From Methylomagnum ishizawai (GTDB taxonomy: Bacteria > Pseudomonadota > Gammaproteobacteria > Methylococcales > Methylococcaceae): a DNA stretch of 64,000 bases. The notes beneath the pieces are model-generated. The model searched no databases. It saw only the letters and a program-made list of their open reading frames with translations, and had not been told where the DNA came from. Position 1 is the first letter of the stretch; every line of letters begins with the position of its first letter. The DNA lies in assembly GCF_900155475.1 (NCBI RefSeq), contig NZ_FXAM01000001.1:2467501-2531500 (forward strand), written 5' to 3'. The translations under genes were made by a program, and so were the position numbers. Positions 52,312 through 62,330 of the stretch are shown one piece after another.

Positions 52312-53468
52312 CGTGGCTCCACCGCGCCGTGGTCGGCTGCACGCAGTCCGGCCAAGAGGGATTGCACCACCAGGGGCTTCAGCAGGATGGCCCCGCTGCC
52401 GACGATGGTTTCGCCGCCCTTGAGTCCCCCCAGGATTTCCACGTAATCGCCCGCCCGCTCGCCGACCTGGATCGGGTTGACCCGCCACAGGCCGGGGTTT
52501 TCCGCCTTCAGCACATAGTCGGCGTCGCCGATGTGCAGCACGCCGTCGGCGGGAGCCAGGACCGCCAGCCGGGGGTCGGTGCCGAGGCCGATTTCGGCGT
52601 ACATGCCGGGCTTGAGCTTGCCTTCCGCATCCATGAGGGCGAAGAACACCCGGAGCGTGCGCCGTTCGGGCGAGAGCGCGGGCGCGAGGCTACGCACCAC
52701 GCCCCGGAACACCTGGCCCGGCAGGCCATAGAAGCGGGCTTCGCAGGCTTGCCCCACCGCGACCTGGCTGATCCTGACCTCGGGCACGTCAGCCATTACC
52801 AGGGACGCCCCGGCGGGTTCTTTTTCCAGCAGGTCCGGGTCCACGCCCGCTTGCAGCAAACGGCGCTCCAGATCGGCGTGGGCGTGGGTGGCCTGGGTCA
52901 GGGCGCTTTCGGCGTCGAACACGGCTTTCTCGCCTTCGAGCTGCATTTGCAGGAGGTTGGCTTCCGCCGAAGTCAGGTCGCGCACGGCCTCGGTGCCGGT
53001 GGCGACCAGTTTGCGCAGGCGGTCCACCACCCGCGCCTGGGAGTGGTATTGGGCGGCGGTGAGTTCGCGGGTCTTGCTCAATTGCTTGGCGGCGAATTCC
53101 ATCTCGGTGCCGGTCTTCTGCCAATCGGCGTAGATGCCCGACAGTTCGATGCCGCTGAATTGCCAGCGGTCCTCCATCGGTCCCGCCCCGGCCCTGAGGC
53201 GAGCCATCACCGCGCCCGACACCGACAGCAAGGGTGTGGTCAGCCGTTCCTGGCGTACCTGGGCGATTTCCAGTTTCTTTTCCAAGAGGCTCCCCGGCTG
53301 TACCGCCACCACGCCCGGCCCGGCCAGGCTCACCGCCGGATTGTCGAGGGGCGCGGCGGGCGGCGCGTTGGCTTCGAGGCGGGTGCCGGGGAAGCGCCAG
53401 AACAGGCCGGTGGCGAGTGCCAGGACGGCCAGCGTGGCCGCCGCTTTGACAGTGGGGTGGAGGATCAT
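52308..53468 (-). CDS. czcB: Efflux RND periplasmic adaptor, CzcB-like
   Basis: 386 residues from the ATG at 53468. A single N-terminal membrane segment (about 8-25) is followed by the adaptor layout: a barrel-sandwich start (RQERLTTPLLSVSGAV), a helical hairpin (about 120-220; QLSKTRELTAAQYHSQARVVDRL) and beta-barrel and membrane-proximal parts (GQVFRGVVRSLAP, RTLRVFFALMDAEGKLKPGMYAEIGLG). No His-rich N-terminal metal motif was seen. It overlaps its neighbours by 4 bp on each side. Confidence 0.9.
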   Translation of the reverse strand: MILHPTVKAAATLAVLALATGLFWRFPGTRLEANAPPAAPLDNPAVSLAGPGVVAVQPGSLLEKKLEIAQVRQERLTTPLLSVSGAVMARLRAGAGPMEDRWQFSGIELSGIYADWQKTGTEMEFAAKQLSKTRELTAAQYHSQARVVDRLRKLVATGTEAVRDLTSAEANLLQMQLEGEKAVFDAESALTQATHAHADLERRLLQAGVDPDLLEKEPAGASLVMADVPEVRISQVAVGQACEARFYGLPGQVFRGVVRSLAPALSPERRTLRVFFALMDAEGKLKPGMYAEIGLGTDPRLAVLAPADGVLHIGDADYVLKAENPGLWRVNPIQVGERAGDYVEILGGLKGGETIVGSGAILLKPLVVQSLLAGLRAADHGAVEPR

Positions 53469-54877
53469 TGCAATACCTGTTTGCCGACGGCGGCGTTGAG
53501 CCCGTGCAGGGAGTGCCAATAGCCGGAACGGCTGGCGATGTGGAGCTTATAGGTTTCGCGGTAGGCGCGTTGGGCGTCCAGCACTTCGATGAGGGGTTTG
53601 CCGCCCAGTTCGTAGGCGGCGCGGATTTTGTCGCGCACGTTCTTGGCGGCTTCGAGCTGGCCGGGATCGTCCAGCAACAGGGCGTCGCGGGCGGCGGCGT
53701 AGGCCTTGACCGCTTGCTCGATCTCGGCGCGTAGCGTCACCAGTTGCGCCCCGAGGCTCAGTTCGGCCTGGGTCTTGGCGGAGCGGGCCTTGGCGATGTT
53801 GCCCTGGTTGCGGTCGAACACCGGCACGCTCATCTGTAGGGCGATGTTCCAGGAATCGGCGTCGGGGAAACCCATCTCGTGCTGGAATTGCCGGGTATAG
53901 CCGAAACTGGGCCGCACCTCGGGATAGGCGCGGGTTTCCTCCAGGTCCACGCCCGCCGTGGCGAAGGCGATTTGACGGCGCAGGGCCACGAGGTCGGGCC
54001 GGTTGTCCCCGGCCAGGGCGAAGGCGGCTTCCGGCGTGGGCGGCGCGGCGGGGACGGCCACGTCCAGATCGCCCAACACCTCGACTGGGGCTTCCCCCGC
54101 CATCCCCAAAAAGGCCCGCAAGCGGCTGAGCGCTCCGGCCAGCGCGGTTTCCCGCGAGCGCACCTCGCGCTGGGCACCGTAGATCGACAGCCGGACCCGG
54201 TCCAGTTCGATGGTGCCGACCCCGCCCAAGGCCACCCGGTTGGCGACGATGCCCTGTACCTGCGAAAGATTGGCGAGGTCTTCCCGCGCCAGGGCCAGCT
54301 GTTCGCGGGCTTCCAGCACATCGTAGAAGGCGGTGATGGTACCCGCGATGCGCTGGCGCACCAGGTCGGCGAACTGGGCGGTCGCCACGTCCACGCCCTT
54401 TTGCGCGGCGACGATGGCGGCGGCGCGTTTGCCGAACAGGAACCAGTCGATGGGGAAGCCCACGAACACATCGGTCTGGGCCGGGCCGCCCTGCTTGGTC
54501 GGTCGGAACGGCTGGCCCCAGGGCATCATCAGCAGGTCGGCGGTCACTTCCGGGTTGGGCAGGAGTCCCGCCGTCACCAGATCGGCCTCGGCCTGGCGCA
54601 CGTTCTCGAACCCGGCCCGGATTTGCGGATCGGCGGCCAGCGCGGTCTGGACCGCGCGGTCCAGGGTGAGCGGGGTGTCTTGTGCCGGGGACGGGGCCGT
54701 GGCGGGCCGGGCCTGGGGCGCGGGCGCGGCCTGGGGCGGGCGGATGTCATCGGCCAAGGGGACCGGAGGGTATTCCGGGGCGGCGCAACCCCCCAGCGCG
54801 AGGGCCAGGGCGCAGGCCCAGCCAGGACGGGGGGCGGTCCACGGGGAAGGGGCGGGACGGATATCAGAGGGATGCAA
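53465..54877 (-). CDS. czcC: Outer-membrane efflux protein, TolC/CzcC family lipoprotein
   Basis: 470 residues. The lipobox is LGGC (Cys31). A Pro/Ala-rich stretch (about 45-65) is followed by two OEP repeats (LTLDRAVQTALAADPQIRAGFENVRQAEADL and the NRPDLVALRRQIAFATAGVDLEETRAYPEV block). SVPVFDRNQGNIAKARS marks the second repeat. It completes the tripartite efflux channel and is first in the operon. The promoter was not identified in the 298-bp divergent spacer. Confidence 0.9.
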   Translation of the reverse strand: MHPSDIRPAPSPWTAPRPGWACALALALGGCAAPEYPPVPLADDIRPPQAAPAPQARPATAPSPAQDTPLTLDRAVQTALAADPQIRAGFENVRQAEADLVTAGLLPNPEVTADLLMMPWGQPFRPTKQGGPAQTDVFVGFPIDWFLFGKRAAAIVAAQKGVDVATAQFADLVRQRIAGTITAFYDVLEAREQLALAREDLANLSQVQGIVANRVALGGVGTIELDRVRLSIYGAQREVRSRETALAGALSRLRAFLGMAGEAPVEVLGDLDVAVPAAPPTPEAAFALAGDNRPDLVALRRQIAFATAGVDLEETRAYPEVRPSFGYTRQFQHEMGFPDADSWNIALQMSVPVFDRNQGNIAKARSAKTQAELSLGAQLVTLRAEIEQAVKAYAAARDALLLDDPGQLEAAKNVRDKIRAAYELGGKPLIEVLDAQRAYRETYKLHIASRSGYWHSLHGLNAAVGKQVLQ

Positions 54878-55175
54878 GGCCGTTTCCTGGGGTTGTGCGG
54901 GCGTCCTGGGCTGCGGGCCGGGCCTTGCCGTTAGGTCCGCCGCCGGGCGCGGTCGGTCGGATGGCCTGTCCGGCCCTGTCTGGCTGGGTCGGGGCGACGC
55001 TATTTATAGCGGCTGGAGGCTTAAATTGCCACCGCGGGACCGGCGGAATCTGTCTGGTTCGGTCCGGCGGAACGGGATCGACCGTTACAATCCATGACGG
55101 GGGATGTCCCAAGCGATCAACCCGGCGATCACGAATATCCTTGTGGCGTCGGCTCTATTCTCCGTAGGGAAGACG

Positions 55176-56159
55176 ATGTTGCTACGATCCATCACCATGA
55201 TGATTGCCCTGGTCGGTTTGTGGGCGGTGCCTATCAACGCGGGTTGGGCGATGGTGGCCTATACCAATATATCGACCGATTTATCGGTGGCCGGGCAGAC
55301 CGATTACGACCCCGCTTTGTTCCAGGATACCCTGGGCTATACCGTCACCCTATCCAATCATGGTTCCACCACCGCGCAGGGGACGGTATTGCATATCGAA
55401 TGGATCAGCCAGCTCATGGAGGTTTCCAGCGACCTACCGGCGGAATGCACGCACCAAGCCTTGGGTTCCTTGCCGGGACAGGAATGGGTCGAATGTCCCT
55501 TGGGCGATTTGGCCGCCGGCGAAACCAGGGTTTACCACATGGACTTCGCCCAATCCTATCGTGGCGCTACGTCTTATATCCGGGCCACGGTCAGTTCGGG
55601 CCAGGTGGATACCGATGCGTCCGATAACGATAACCGGGTGGAAACCCCCGGCCTTTATCTATTGCCCGCGACGGCGCTGGACGTTTCCACCCCGGCGGGA
55701 TCGGCCAATCGCATTCAGGATTCTGACGATCTCGCGTTCGCCATGAAAATGGGGGCTTTCCCCAAAACCCCCGGGGCGGGGCGGCCAGTGCGTATCGTCG
55801 CCCGCTTTGTCAATCGCCGGCAAAGTCAGGCCGGGATCATGGGGGTGCTATACACCTTTTCCAAGCCGGTCGCTTTGCTGTCGGGTGGCGATGCCTTATA
55901 TCAATGTAGGCCGGTGGAGCCGGGAATCTCGATGGCCTGCCTGTTCAACGACGTGGTCCAGGCCGTTCCCGGCCAGGTCTTGTCCGAGGATGTGGGGGTC
56001 GCCCTCAAACGGGGGAAGAAGTTCAAGCAGATGTTCACGGTGGTTCCCCAACTGAAGGGGCCGCTATCCATCCAAGCCAGGGTGTTCGGCGTGAAGCAAG
56101 ACCCGAATCCCGATAACAATACCCGGATCGGGTTCGTCAAGGTCCGCTCCAATCCTTGA
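55176..56159 (+). CDS. Secreted protein with two DUF11/CARDB-like domains
   Basis: 327 residues from the ATG at 55176 (MLLRSITMMIALVG), behind AGGGA; 55104 would give a longer start. A signal peptide ends about residue 25. The first domain (about 27-155) shows DTLGYTVTLSNHGSTTAQGTVL and ends SDNDNRVETPG. The second (about 165-320) ends PNPDNNTRIGFVKV. Both have the D-x-NN closing pattern of DUF11/CARDB Ig-like folds. Such domains build surface or extracellular proteins. There is no sorting signal or anchor. It is divergent from czcC, with nothing to tie the two together. Confidence 0.65.
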   Translation: MLLRSITMMIALVGLWAVPINAGWAMVAYTNISTDLSVAGQTDYDPALFQDTLGYTVTLSNHGSTTAQGTVLHIEWISQLMEVSSDLPAECTHQALGSLPGQEWVECPLGDLAAGETRVYHMDFAQSYRGATSYIRATVSSGQVDTDASDNDNRVETPGLYLLPATALDVSTPAGSANRIQDSDDLAFAMKMGAFPKTPGAGRPVRIVARFVNRRQSQAGIMGVLYTFSKPVALLSGGDALYQCRPVEPGISMACLFNDVVQAVPGQVLSEDVGVALKRGKKFKQMFTVVPQLKGPLSIQARVFGVKQDPNPDNNTRIGFVKVRSNP

Positions 56160-56330
56160 ATCTTCCCCTCCGGCGACCGGCCATGGACGGCGTGGCCGAC
56201 ACCCCCCTTCGGTATCCATCGCCCCCCCCAACTTGTTAAACTTCGACCTCAGCCGGAGCGCCCGCCCGGGCGTATTCCCACCGTTTTTTCCACGCGCCGT
56301 CCAGGCGCGGCCATCGCACGAAGGAAATCC

Positions 56331-58004
56331 ATGTCCGACATCGAAATCGCCCAGCAAGCCCAAATGCGTCCTATCATCGACCTCGCCGGAGACCGGCTGG
56401 GCATCCCGGCGCAGCATCTCGACCCCTACGGCCATTACAAGGCCAAGCTGTCGCTGGACTATATCCGTTCGCTCAACGACCGCCCGGATGGCAAGCTGAT
56501 CCTGGTCACCGCCATCAGCCCGACCCCGGCCGGCGAGGGCAAGACCACCACCACCGTGGGCCTGGGCGACGCGCTCAACCGTATCGGCAAGAAGGCCATC
56601 ATGTGCCTGCGCGAGCCTTCGCTGGGACCGTGCTTCGGGGTCAAGGGCGGGGCGGCGGGCGGCGGCTACGCCCAGGTGGTGCCGATGGAGGATATCAACC
56701 TGCATTTCACCGGCGACTTCCACGCCATCGGCGTGGCCCATAACCTCTTGGCCGCGATGATCGACAACCACATCACCCACGGCAACGAACTGCATATCGA
56801 CCCGCGCCGGGTGCAATGGAAGCGGGTGGTGGATATGAACGACCGGGCGCTCCGCAAGATCGTCATCGGCATGGGCGGTCCCGGCAACGGCTATGCCCGC
56901 GAGGACGGTTTCGACATCGTGGTGGCGTCCGAAGTCATGGCGATCCTCTGCCTCGCCAGCGGCATCGAGGATTTGAAGGAGCGCCTGGGCCGTATCGTCA
57001 TCGGCTACAAGGCCGACGGCAAAACCCCGATCTATGCCCGCGATCTCAAGGCCCATGGGGCGATGGCGGCCCTGCTCAAGGACGCCATCAAGCCCAACCT
57101 GGTGCAGACCTTGGAAAACAATCTCGCCATCATCCACGGCGGTCCCTTCGCCAATATCGCCCATGGTTGCAACACCGTGATGGCGACGAAAACCGCCCTC
57201 AAGCTGGCCGATTATGTCGTGACCGAGGCCGGGTTCGGGGCCGACCTGGGCGCGGAGAAGTTCATCGATATCAAATGCCGCATGGCGGGGCTGGAACCTG
57301 CGGCGGTGGTGCTGGTGGCGACGCTCAGGGCGCTCAAGTTCCACGGCGGTGTGAAGAAGGAAGACCTGAACCAGGAGAATCTGGCGGCCCTGGAAACAGG
57401 CTTCGCCAACCTGGAAAAGCACGTCCGCAATATCCAGACGCATTACCACCTGCCCTGCGTGGTGTCGATCAACCATTTCACCTTCGACACCGAGGCCGAG
57501 ATCGAGCTATTGCGCCGGAAATGCGAAAGCCTGGGCGTCAAGGTGGTGCTGGCCCAGCACTGGGCGCACGGCGGGGCGGGGGCTGAGGATTTGGCCCACG
57601 CGGTGGCGGATATCGTGGACAACGCGCCGGGGCGGCATCAATTCGTCTATGACGGTGGCTTGTCGCTGTGCGAAAAGATCGAGGCCGTTGCCACCAAAAT
57701 CTACGGCGCGGGTAGCGTGAGCTACGAAGGCAAGGTGCGCGAGCAGTTGAACGCCTGGAATGCCGAATACGGCCAGTTCCCGGTGTGCATGGCCAAGACC
57801 CAGATGTCGTTTTCCACCGACGCCACGGTGCGCGGTGCGCCTACCGGCCACAATATCCACATCCGGGAAGTGCGGCTCGCCAGCGGGGCGGGTTTCGTGG
57901 TCGCCATCGCGGGCGACATGATGACCATGCCGGGCCTGCCGAAAATCCCGGCGGCGGAGCATATCGATGTGGATGGGAATGGGCGGATTTCCGGTTTGTT
58001 CTGA
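56331..58004 (+). CDS. fhs: Formate-tetrahydrofolate ligase
   Basis: 557 residues. It makes 10-formyl-tetrahydrofolate from formate, ATP and tetrahydrofolate. The nucleotide site is [14 protein letters not shown], followed by [23 protein letters not shown], the hallmark of this family, and [29 protein letters not shown] and MPGLP. Length matches the family. In methylotrophs it can feed formate carbon into assimilation or act in one-carbon interconversion; it is also found elsewhere. It is monocistronic, with a terminator after it. Confidence 0.98.
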   Translation: MSDIEIAQQAQMRPIIDLAGDRLGIPAQHLDPYGHYKAKLSLDYIRSLNDRPDGKLILVTAISPTPAGEGKTTTTVGLGDALNRIGKKAIMCLREPSLGPCFGVKGGAAGGGYAQVVPMEDINLHFTGDFHAIGVAHNLLAAMIDNHITHGNELHIDPRRVQWKRVVDMNDRALRKIVIGMGGPGNGYAREDGFDIVVASEVMAILCLASGIEDLKERLGRIVIGYKADGKTPIYARDLKAHGAMAALLKDAIKPNLVQTLENNLAIIHGGPFANIAHGCNTVMATKTALKLADYVVTEAGFGADLGAEKFIDIKCRMAGLEPAAVVLVATLRALKFHGGVKKEDLNQENLAALETGFANLEKHVRNIQTHYHLPCVVSINHFTFDTEAEIELLRRKCESLGVKVVLAQHWAHGGAGAEDLAHAVADIVDNAPGRHQFVYDGGLSLCEKIEAVATKIYGAGSVSYEGKVREQLNAWNAEYGQFPVCMAKTQMSFSTDATVRGAPTGHNIHIREVRLASGAGFVVAIAGDMMTMPGLPKIPAAEHIDVDGNGRISGLF

Positions 58005-58038
58005 TTCCGGCAATCCCGCTAGCATCGCTGGATTCGAG

Positions 58039-58067
58039 AAAGCGAGGGCATTCCCCCCTCGCTTTTT
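58039..58067 (+). terminator. Rho-independent terminator after fhs
   Basis: AAAGCGAGGG (58039-58048) pairs with CCCTCGCTTT (58056-58065) across a 7-nt loop, followed by more T. It is 35 bp after the stop. Confidence 0.9.
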
Positions 58068-58136
58068 TGTTACCCTTTCCCAGCTAAACCGGGCGGCCCG
58101 CCCCCACCGGACGTCCGTGCGTCCCATGCAAACCCC

Positions 58137-59273
58137 ATGAGGAATCCCGCAGTGAGCGCATCGCCCAACGCCACCCAGAAAAAACTTTTCATCGTCGCCG
58201 GTGCCCGCCCCAATTTCATGAAGATCGCCCCGATCCTGCGGGAATTGCGGCGCGGCGCTTATCCCTTCGCGGCCAAGCTGGTGCATACCGGCCAGCATTA
58301 CGACAAGGCGATGAGCGATGTCTTCTTCGAGGAACTGGAAATCCCCCGGCCCGATTACCACCTGGAGGTCGGTAGCGGTTCCCACGCCGAGCAGACCGCC
58401 CGGATCATGACCCGCTTCGAGGCAATCTGCCTCAGGGACCGGCCCGATCTGGTGCTGGTGGTGGGCGATGTCAATTCCACCCTGGCCTGTTCCATCGTCG
58501 CCAAGAAACTGCATATCGGCGTGGCCCACGTCGAGGCCGGCCTCAGGAGCGGCGACCGCGCCATGCCGGAGGAAATCAACCGCCTCGTCACCGACGCCAT
58601 CAGCGATTGGTTCTTCGTGACCGAGCAGAGCGGCCTCGAACATCTGCTGGCCGAGGGCCAGCCCCGCGACCGCATCCATTTCGTCGGCCATGTAATGATC
58701 GACAACCTGTTCCACCAAGTGGAAAAGCTCGCTGCCCTGCCGCCCGCCGCCCTGGGCACCACGCCGCTGAAGCAGCGCTTCCCCGAGTACGGCGTCATCA
58801 CCCTGCACCGGCCTTCCAATGTGGACGACCCACAAGTTTTCAGCGGCATCATGGCGGCTTTGGCCGAGGTATCCCAAGGGCTGCCGCTGATTTTCCCGGT
58901 GCATCCACGCACCCGTGGCAACCTCGATAAATTCGGCATCGCCATCCCCGACAGCGTCGTGCTGACCGAGCCCTTGGCCTATATGGATTTCCTCAACCTG
59001 TTCAAAGATGCCCGGCTGGTGCTGACCGACAGCGGCGGCTTGCAGGAGGAAACCACCGCCCTGGGCGTGCCTTGCCTGACCTTGCGCGAGAACACCGAAC
59101 GCCCGGTCACGGTGGACGAGGGTACCAACACCGTCGTCGGGGTCGATCCGGCGCGGATCGTGGCGGAAGCGACAGCCATCCTGGCCGGGCGCGGCAAGCA
59201 GGGATGCAGACCGCAATTCTGGGATGGGCGGGCTTCCGGGCGCATCCTGGAAGCCTTGGCGGTGGCGGTCTAG
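58137..59273 (+). CDS. wecB: UDP-N-acetylglucosamine 2-epimerase (non-hydrolysing)
   Basis: 378 residues. It interconverts UDP-GlcNAc and UDP-ManNAc for surface polysaccharide. Motifs are VAGARPNFMKIAPI, HTGQHYDKAMSDVFFEEL, VGDVNSTLA, HVEAGLRSGDRAMPEEINR, ITLHRPSNVD and LTDSGGLQEETTALGVP. These match WecB, including the acidic and His catalytic residues. A wecC dehydrogenase is not nearby. A gene for an uncharacterised membrane protein starts 3 bp after its stop. Confidence 0.96.
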   Translation: MRNPAVSASPNATQKKLFIVAGARPNFMKIAPILRELRRGAYPFAAKLVHTGQHYDKAMSDVFFEELEIPRPDYHLEVGSGSHAEQTARIMTRFEAICLRDRPDLVLVVGDVNSTLACSIVAKKLHIGVAHVEAGLRSGDRAMPEEINRLVTDAISDWFFVTEQSGLEHLLAEGQPRDRIHFVGHVMIDNLFHQVEKLAALPPAALGTTPLKQRFPEYGVITLHRPSNVDDPQVFSGIMAALAEVSQGLPLIFPVHPRTRGNLDKFGIAIPDSVVLTEPLAYMDFLNLFKDARLVLTDSGGLQEETTALGVPCLTLRENTERPVTVDEGTNTVVGVDPARIVAEATAILAGRGKQGCRPQFWDGRASGRILEALAVAV

Positions 59274-59276
59274 GCA

Positions 59277-60248
59277 GTGGACGGGCCGGTGCGGGAAGCA
59301 ATCGAAGCCGCCGTCCAGCGCGGCATCCGGGCCTATATCGAATCCCGGCGCGACAAGGTGCCGGAATTCGTCGAGCGGCATTTTTCCCTGCGCGGGGCTT
59401 GGGCCTTGCGCCGCGCCACCCTGGGCCGGGATTTCTACCGCCATCCGCTCAATATGCTGTGGGGTTTGCCGCTGGCGTTGATCCAGGGCGCGGCGGGTTT
59501 GGCCGGGCGGATGGGGGCGGAACGCGCCGCCGCTTGGTTGAACCGGGTTCCGCCGGGGATTCCCACCCGGCTCGATAAGGAATTGCGCTGGCTGCTGCAT
59601 ACCGAATTGCTGGAACTGCCCTATGCCGACGAGGGCCGCGAATCCCGTCACGACGCCTTGATGGAAACCTTGCTGGCCCAGCCAGAAATCGCCGCTTTGT
59701 GCGAGGAATACTTGCGAGTCCTGGGAAGTCGGGCCGACCGGCCCGGCTTCCGCGCCGCGCTGGAAGCCAATCTGGCGGAATATGGCAAGACCCGCGCCGG
59801 GGTGTCGGAATTGGCCGGGAGCCTCATCACCCTCGCCACCGGCTACGCGGTCGCGCAGCAGGCCACGCCTGGCGCTTTCTCGGCGGGTTCCGCCGCTGCC
59901 GCCGTCATCGCCCAACACATCGCCATCGCCAATTTTTGGTTGGGTTCGACCGTGGGGGCTTGGTATTACGCGGTGTTCCCGGCCACGGCCTCGGCGGGAT
60001 TGGTGGCGGCGACCACGGGGGCGTTGCTGGCGGCGGTCGGGGTGTTGGCCGCGCTATCCTGGATCGTGCTGGACCCCTTGCTCGCCAAGACCGGCTTGCA
60101 CCGGCGGCGCTTGCTGGGTTTCGTCGATGCCCTGGGCGCCCAGCTCGCGGGTGGCGAAGGCGGCGATTACCGGGTGCGGGATCATTACATCGCCAGGGTG
60201 TTCGATGTGCTGGACCTGTTGCGGAGCGCGGCGGGGGCGGTGCGCTGA
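59277..60248 (+). CDS. Membrane-associated protein, unknown function, coupled to wecB
   Basis: 323 residues from a GTG at 59277. The N-terminal part has VPEFVERHFSLRGAWALRRATLGRDFYRHPLNMLWGLP, a conserved-looking block possibly of the DUF6635 type, though that identity is from memory and uncertain. The middle is helical and polar; two or three hydrophobic segments (about 180-265) follow, then RVRDHYIARVFDVLDLL. Tight spacing to wecB suggests a role near the envelope, but no enzyme motif is visible. Confidence 0.7.
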   Translation: MDGPVREAIEAAVQRGIRAYIESRRDKVPEFVERHFSLRGAWALRRATLGRDFYRHPLNMLWGLPLALIQGAAGLAGRMGAERAAAWLNRVPPGIPTRLDKELRWLLHTELLELPYADEGRESRHDALMETLLAQPEIAALCEEYLRVLGSRADRPGFRAALEANLAEYGKTRAGVSELAGSLITLATGYAVAQQATPGAFSAGSAAAAVIAQHIAIANFWLGSTVGAWYYAVFPATASAGLVAATTGALLAAVGVLAALSWIVLDPLLAKTGLHRRRLLGFVDALGAQLAGGEGGDYRVRDHYIARVFDVLDLLRSAAGAVR

Positions 60249-60266
60249 GGGTTCCGCCCGACTGGA

Positions 60267-60295
60267 TGGAGTCTTGGACTCCAATGGCCTTTTTA
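60267..60295 (+). terminator. Possible terminator after the wecB pair
   Basis: TGGAGTC (60267-60273) pairs with GACTCCA (60277-60283) across a 3-nt loop. A T5 run follows after 6 bp (60290-60294). The short stem shares GGAGTC/GACTCC with the 28895 hairpin. Confidence 0.45.
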
Positions 60296-60307
60296 TAAAA
60301 TAACTCC

Positions 60308-61735
60308 ATGAATAACAAAGAACTTTCCGGGCTGGAACGCAAGTCCCTGCCCGCGTTTCCCGGCTGGGCCGTGGCGCTCGGTCCCGGCATCGTCTGGATG
60401 GCCCTGGCCCAGGGCAGCGGCGAATTGATCTGGTGGCCGTATATGATCGCCAAGTACGGGCTGACCTTCCTCTGCCTGCTGCTGCCCGCCTGCTTGCTGC
60501 AATATCCGCTCAATATCGAGATCGGTCGCTACACCCTTTTGACCGGCGAAAGCATCTTCCACGGTTTCATCCGTCTGCACCGGGGCTTCGGGATATTCCT
60601 GTGGCTGCTGATGTCGGTGTCGTTTTTCTGGTTCGGGGCGTTTGCTTCGGCGGGCGGGACTTCGTTGGCGGCGCTGACCCATTTCCCGGAAGGCTGGACC
60701 CCGCGGGGGCAATCGCTGTTCTGGGGCTATTTCACTATCGCGGTGTTCCTGGTGGCTTTGCTGTTCAGCCAGGTGGTTTACGTGCTGGTCGAGCGCTTCA
60801 TGAAGTTCGTCGCCATCACCACGGTGGTGGGTTTGTTGTGGGCCTGCGCCCAGCCGGAAGTGGCGGCGGCCTTGCCGGGTTTCCTGCGCGGTTTGCTCGG
60901 CCCGACCGGACCGATGCCCCGGCCCTGGGAAACCGCCGACGCCACCAAGCTCTTGACCGCCATCGCCTTCGCCGGGCTGGGGGGCTTTTGGATCCTGTTC
61001 TATTCCTATTGGCTGCGTGACAAGGGCGCGGGGATGGCGGCGCATATGGGCCGCATCACCGGGGTGGTCGCCGACAAGCCGGAGGTGGTGACCAGCGAGG
61101 GTTTCCTGCCGGAGGACAATGCCGAGAACGCCGGGCGCTGGCGCTTGTGGCGGCGTTATCTCGGGGCCGATGCTTGGGTCGGGATCGGCGGCAATGTGTT
61201 GACCACGCTGATGACCTGCCTGTTGTCGTATGCCTTGCTCTATCCCAAGGGCTTGCTGCCGCAGGAATACGAATTGGCGGTGGTGCAGGCCAAGTTCTTC
61301 GAGGTGGGGTGGGGCGAGATCGGGCGTATCCTGTTCTTGATCGTGGCGGCGGCGTTCCTGGCCGATACCTGGCTGGCGACGGCGGACGCGGTGAGCCGGA
61401 TGCAGGCCGATATCGTCCATGTGCTGTTTCCCCGGAGCCGTCGCTGGTCGCTCAGGGTGTGGTATTACGGCTTCCTGGGGCTGATGACCCTCGTCACCTG
61501 CCTGACCATGCTGCTGGATACCCCTGGCAGCTTGATCCTGACCAGCGCGGTGATCGGTTTCGCCGGGACGGTGATTTTCCCGGTGGCTTTGTATCTGCTG
61601 AATTACCGGGTGTTGGCCCCGCATTTGCCGGAATGGGCGCGGCCCGGCGGGATGAATCCTTGGCTGTTGGGGGTGAGTTTCCTGGCCTATCTGGGTTTGG
61701 CCTTGGCCTATGGCTGGACGCTGTGGGCGGGCTGA
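60308..61735 (+). CDS. Nramp-like transporter lacking canonical metal-site motifs
   Basis: 475 residues with about eleven membrane segments. The fold resembles Nramp: ALGPGIVWMALAQGSGELIWWP occupies segment 1, and the segment-6 region reads AFAGLGGFWILFYSYWLRDKG. The DPGN metal motif of segment 1 and the MPH motif of segment 6, which coordinate Mn/Fe in true Nramps, are both absent. Databases commonly label such proteins as divalent metal transporters; substrate here is open. It is monocistronic, with a possible terminator before it. Confidence 0.8.
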   Translation: MNNKELSGLERKSLPAFPGWAVALGPGIVWMALAQGSGELIWWPYMIAKYGLTFLCLLLPACLLQYPLNIEIGRYTLLTGESIFHGFIRLHRGFGIFLWLLMSVSFFWFGAFASAGGTSLAALTHFPEGWTPRGQSLFWGYFTIAVFLVALLFSQVVYVLVERFMKFVAITTVVGLLWACAQPEVAAALPGFLRGLLGPTGPMPRPWETADATKLLTAIAFAGLGGFWILFYSYWLRDKGAGMAAHMGRITGVVADKPEVVTSEGFLPEDNAENAGRWRLWRRYLGADAWVGIGGNVLTTLMTCLLSYALLYPKGLLPQEYELAVVQAKFFEVGWGEIGRILFLIVAAAFLADTWLATADAVSRMQADIVHVLFPRSRRWSLRVWYYGFLGLMTLVTCLTMLLDTPGSLILTSAVIGFAGTVIFPVALYLLNYRVLAPHLPEWARPGGMNPWLLGVSFLAYLGLALAYGWTLWAG

Positions 61736-61899
61736 GGGGCTGGGCTGGCTTGCGCCGGGACGATGATTCCGGGGCAGGCCGCGGGCTTGGCCCGCGTCCT
61801 GCGGACGGCGCTCTGGGCGGGATGGCCCGGAACGCCGCCCGGCCCCGGATCGGGGCACCCACGGAATCGAAAGGCAGCGAGTCGGCGCGGGAGCTAGGA

Positions 61900-62181
61900 T
61901 CAGCCTTTGTGGGCGACCCGGTTCTTGAAGGTCGCGCCCGGTTGGAACTTGGGTACGGTGCTTTCGGGGACTTGGATCGTGGCGCCGGTGGCGGGGTTGC
62001 GGCCTTCCCGCGCCGCCCGGTAGGTCGCCTTGAAGGTGCCGAAGCCCGCCAGGGCCACGGGTTCGCCCTTGGCGACGGTGGCGGTGATGGTTTCGAGCAG
62101 GGCGTCCAGGGTCTTGCCGATTTCGGTCTTGGTCTGGCCGGAGGTGTCGGCGATGGCGTCGATCAGTTCGGATTTATTCAT
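61900..62181 (-). CDS. hup: HU-family DNA-binding protein
   Basis: 93 residues from the ATG at 62181. MNKSELIDAIADTSGQTKTEIGKTLDALLETI, the VALAGFGTFKATYRAAREGRNPATG arm and the PKFQPGATFKNRV C-terminus are diagnostic of HU. It bends and compacts DNA as a dimer. The length is normal. The frame is open to 62244, but homology fixes the start. It is a single gene. Confidence 0.96.
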   Translation of the reverse strand: MNKSELIDAIADTSGQTKTEIGKTLDALLETITATVAKGEPVALAGFGTFKATYRAAREGRNPATGATIQVPESTVPKFQPGATFKNRVAHKG

Positions 62182-62330
62182 GCTTGGGTCTCGCAGAGCT
62201 TGAAGGGAGGCGCATTGTCGCATGAATCGGGGCGGGCTTTGCATGGGTTTCGCCTGATTTCATAGGGCTTTCGCCGTGGGCGCGCGGGCTGGATCGGTGG
62301 TGGAGGCCACCGCTCCCAAACCCCCGCCGC

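Noticed and set aside
60293-61858. 521-residue frame antisense to the Nramp-like gene
   Set aside because: Gln/His/Arg-rich shadow of membrane codons with no domain.
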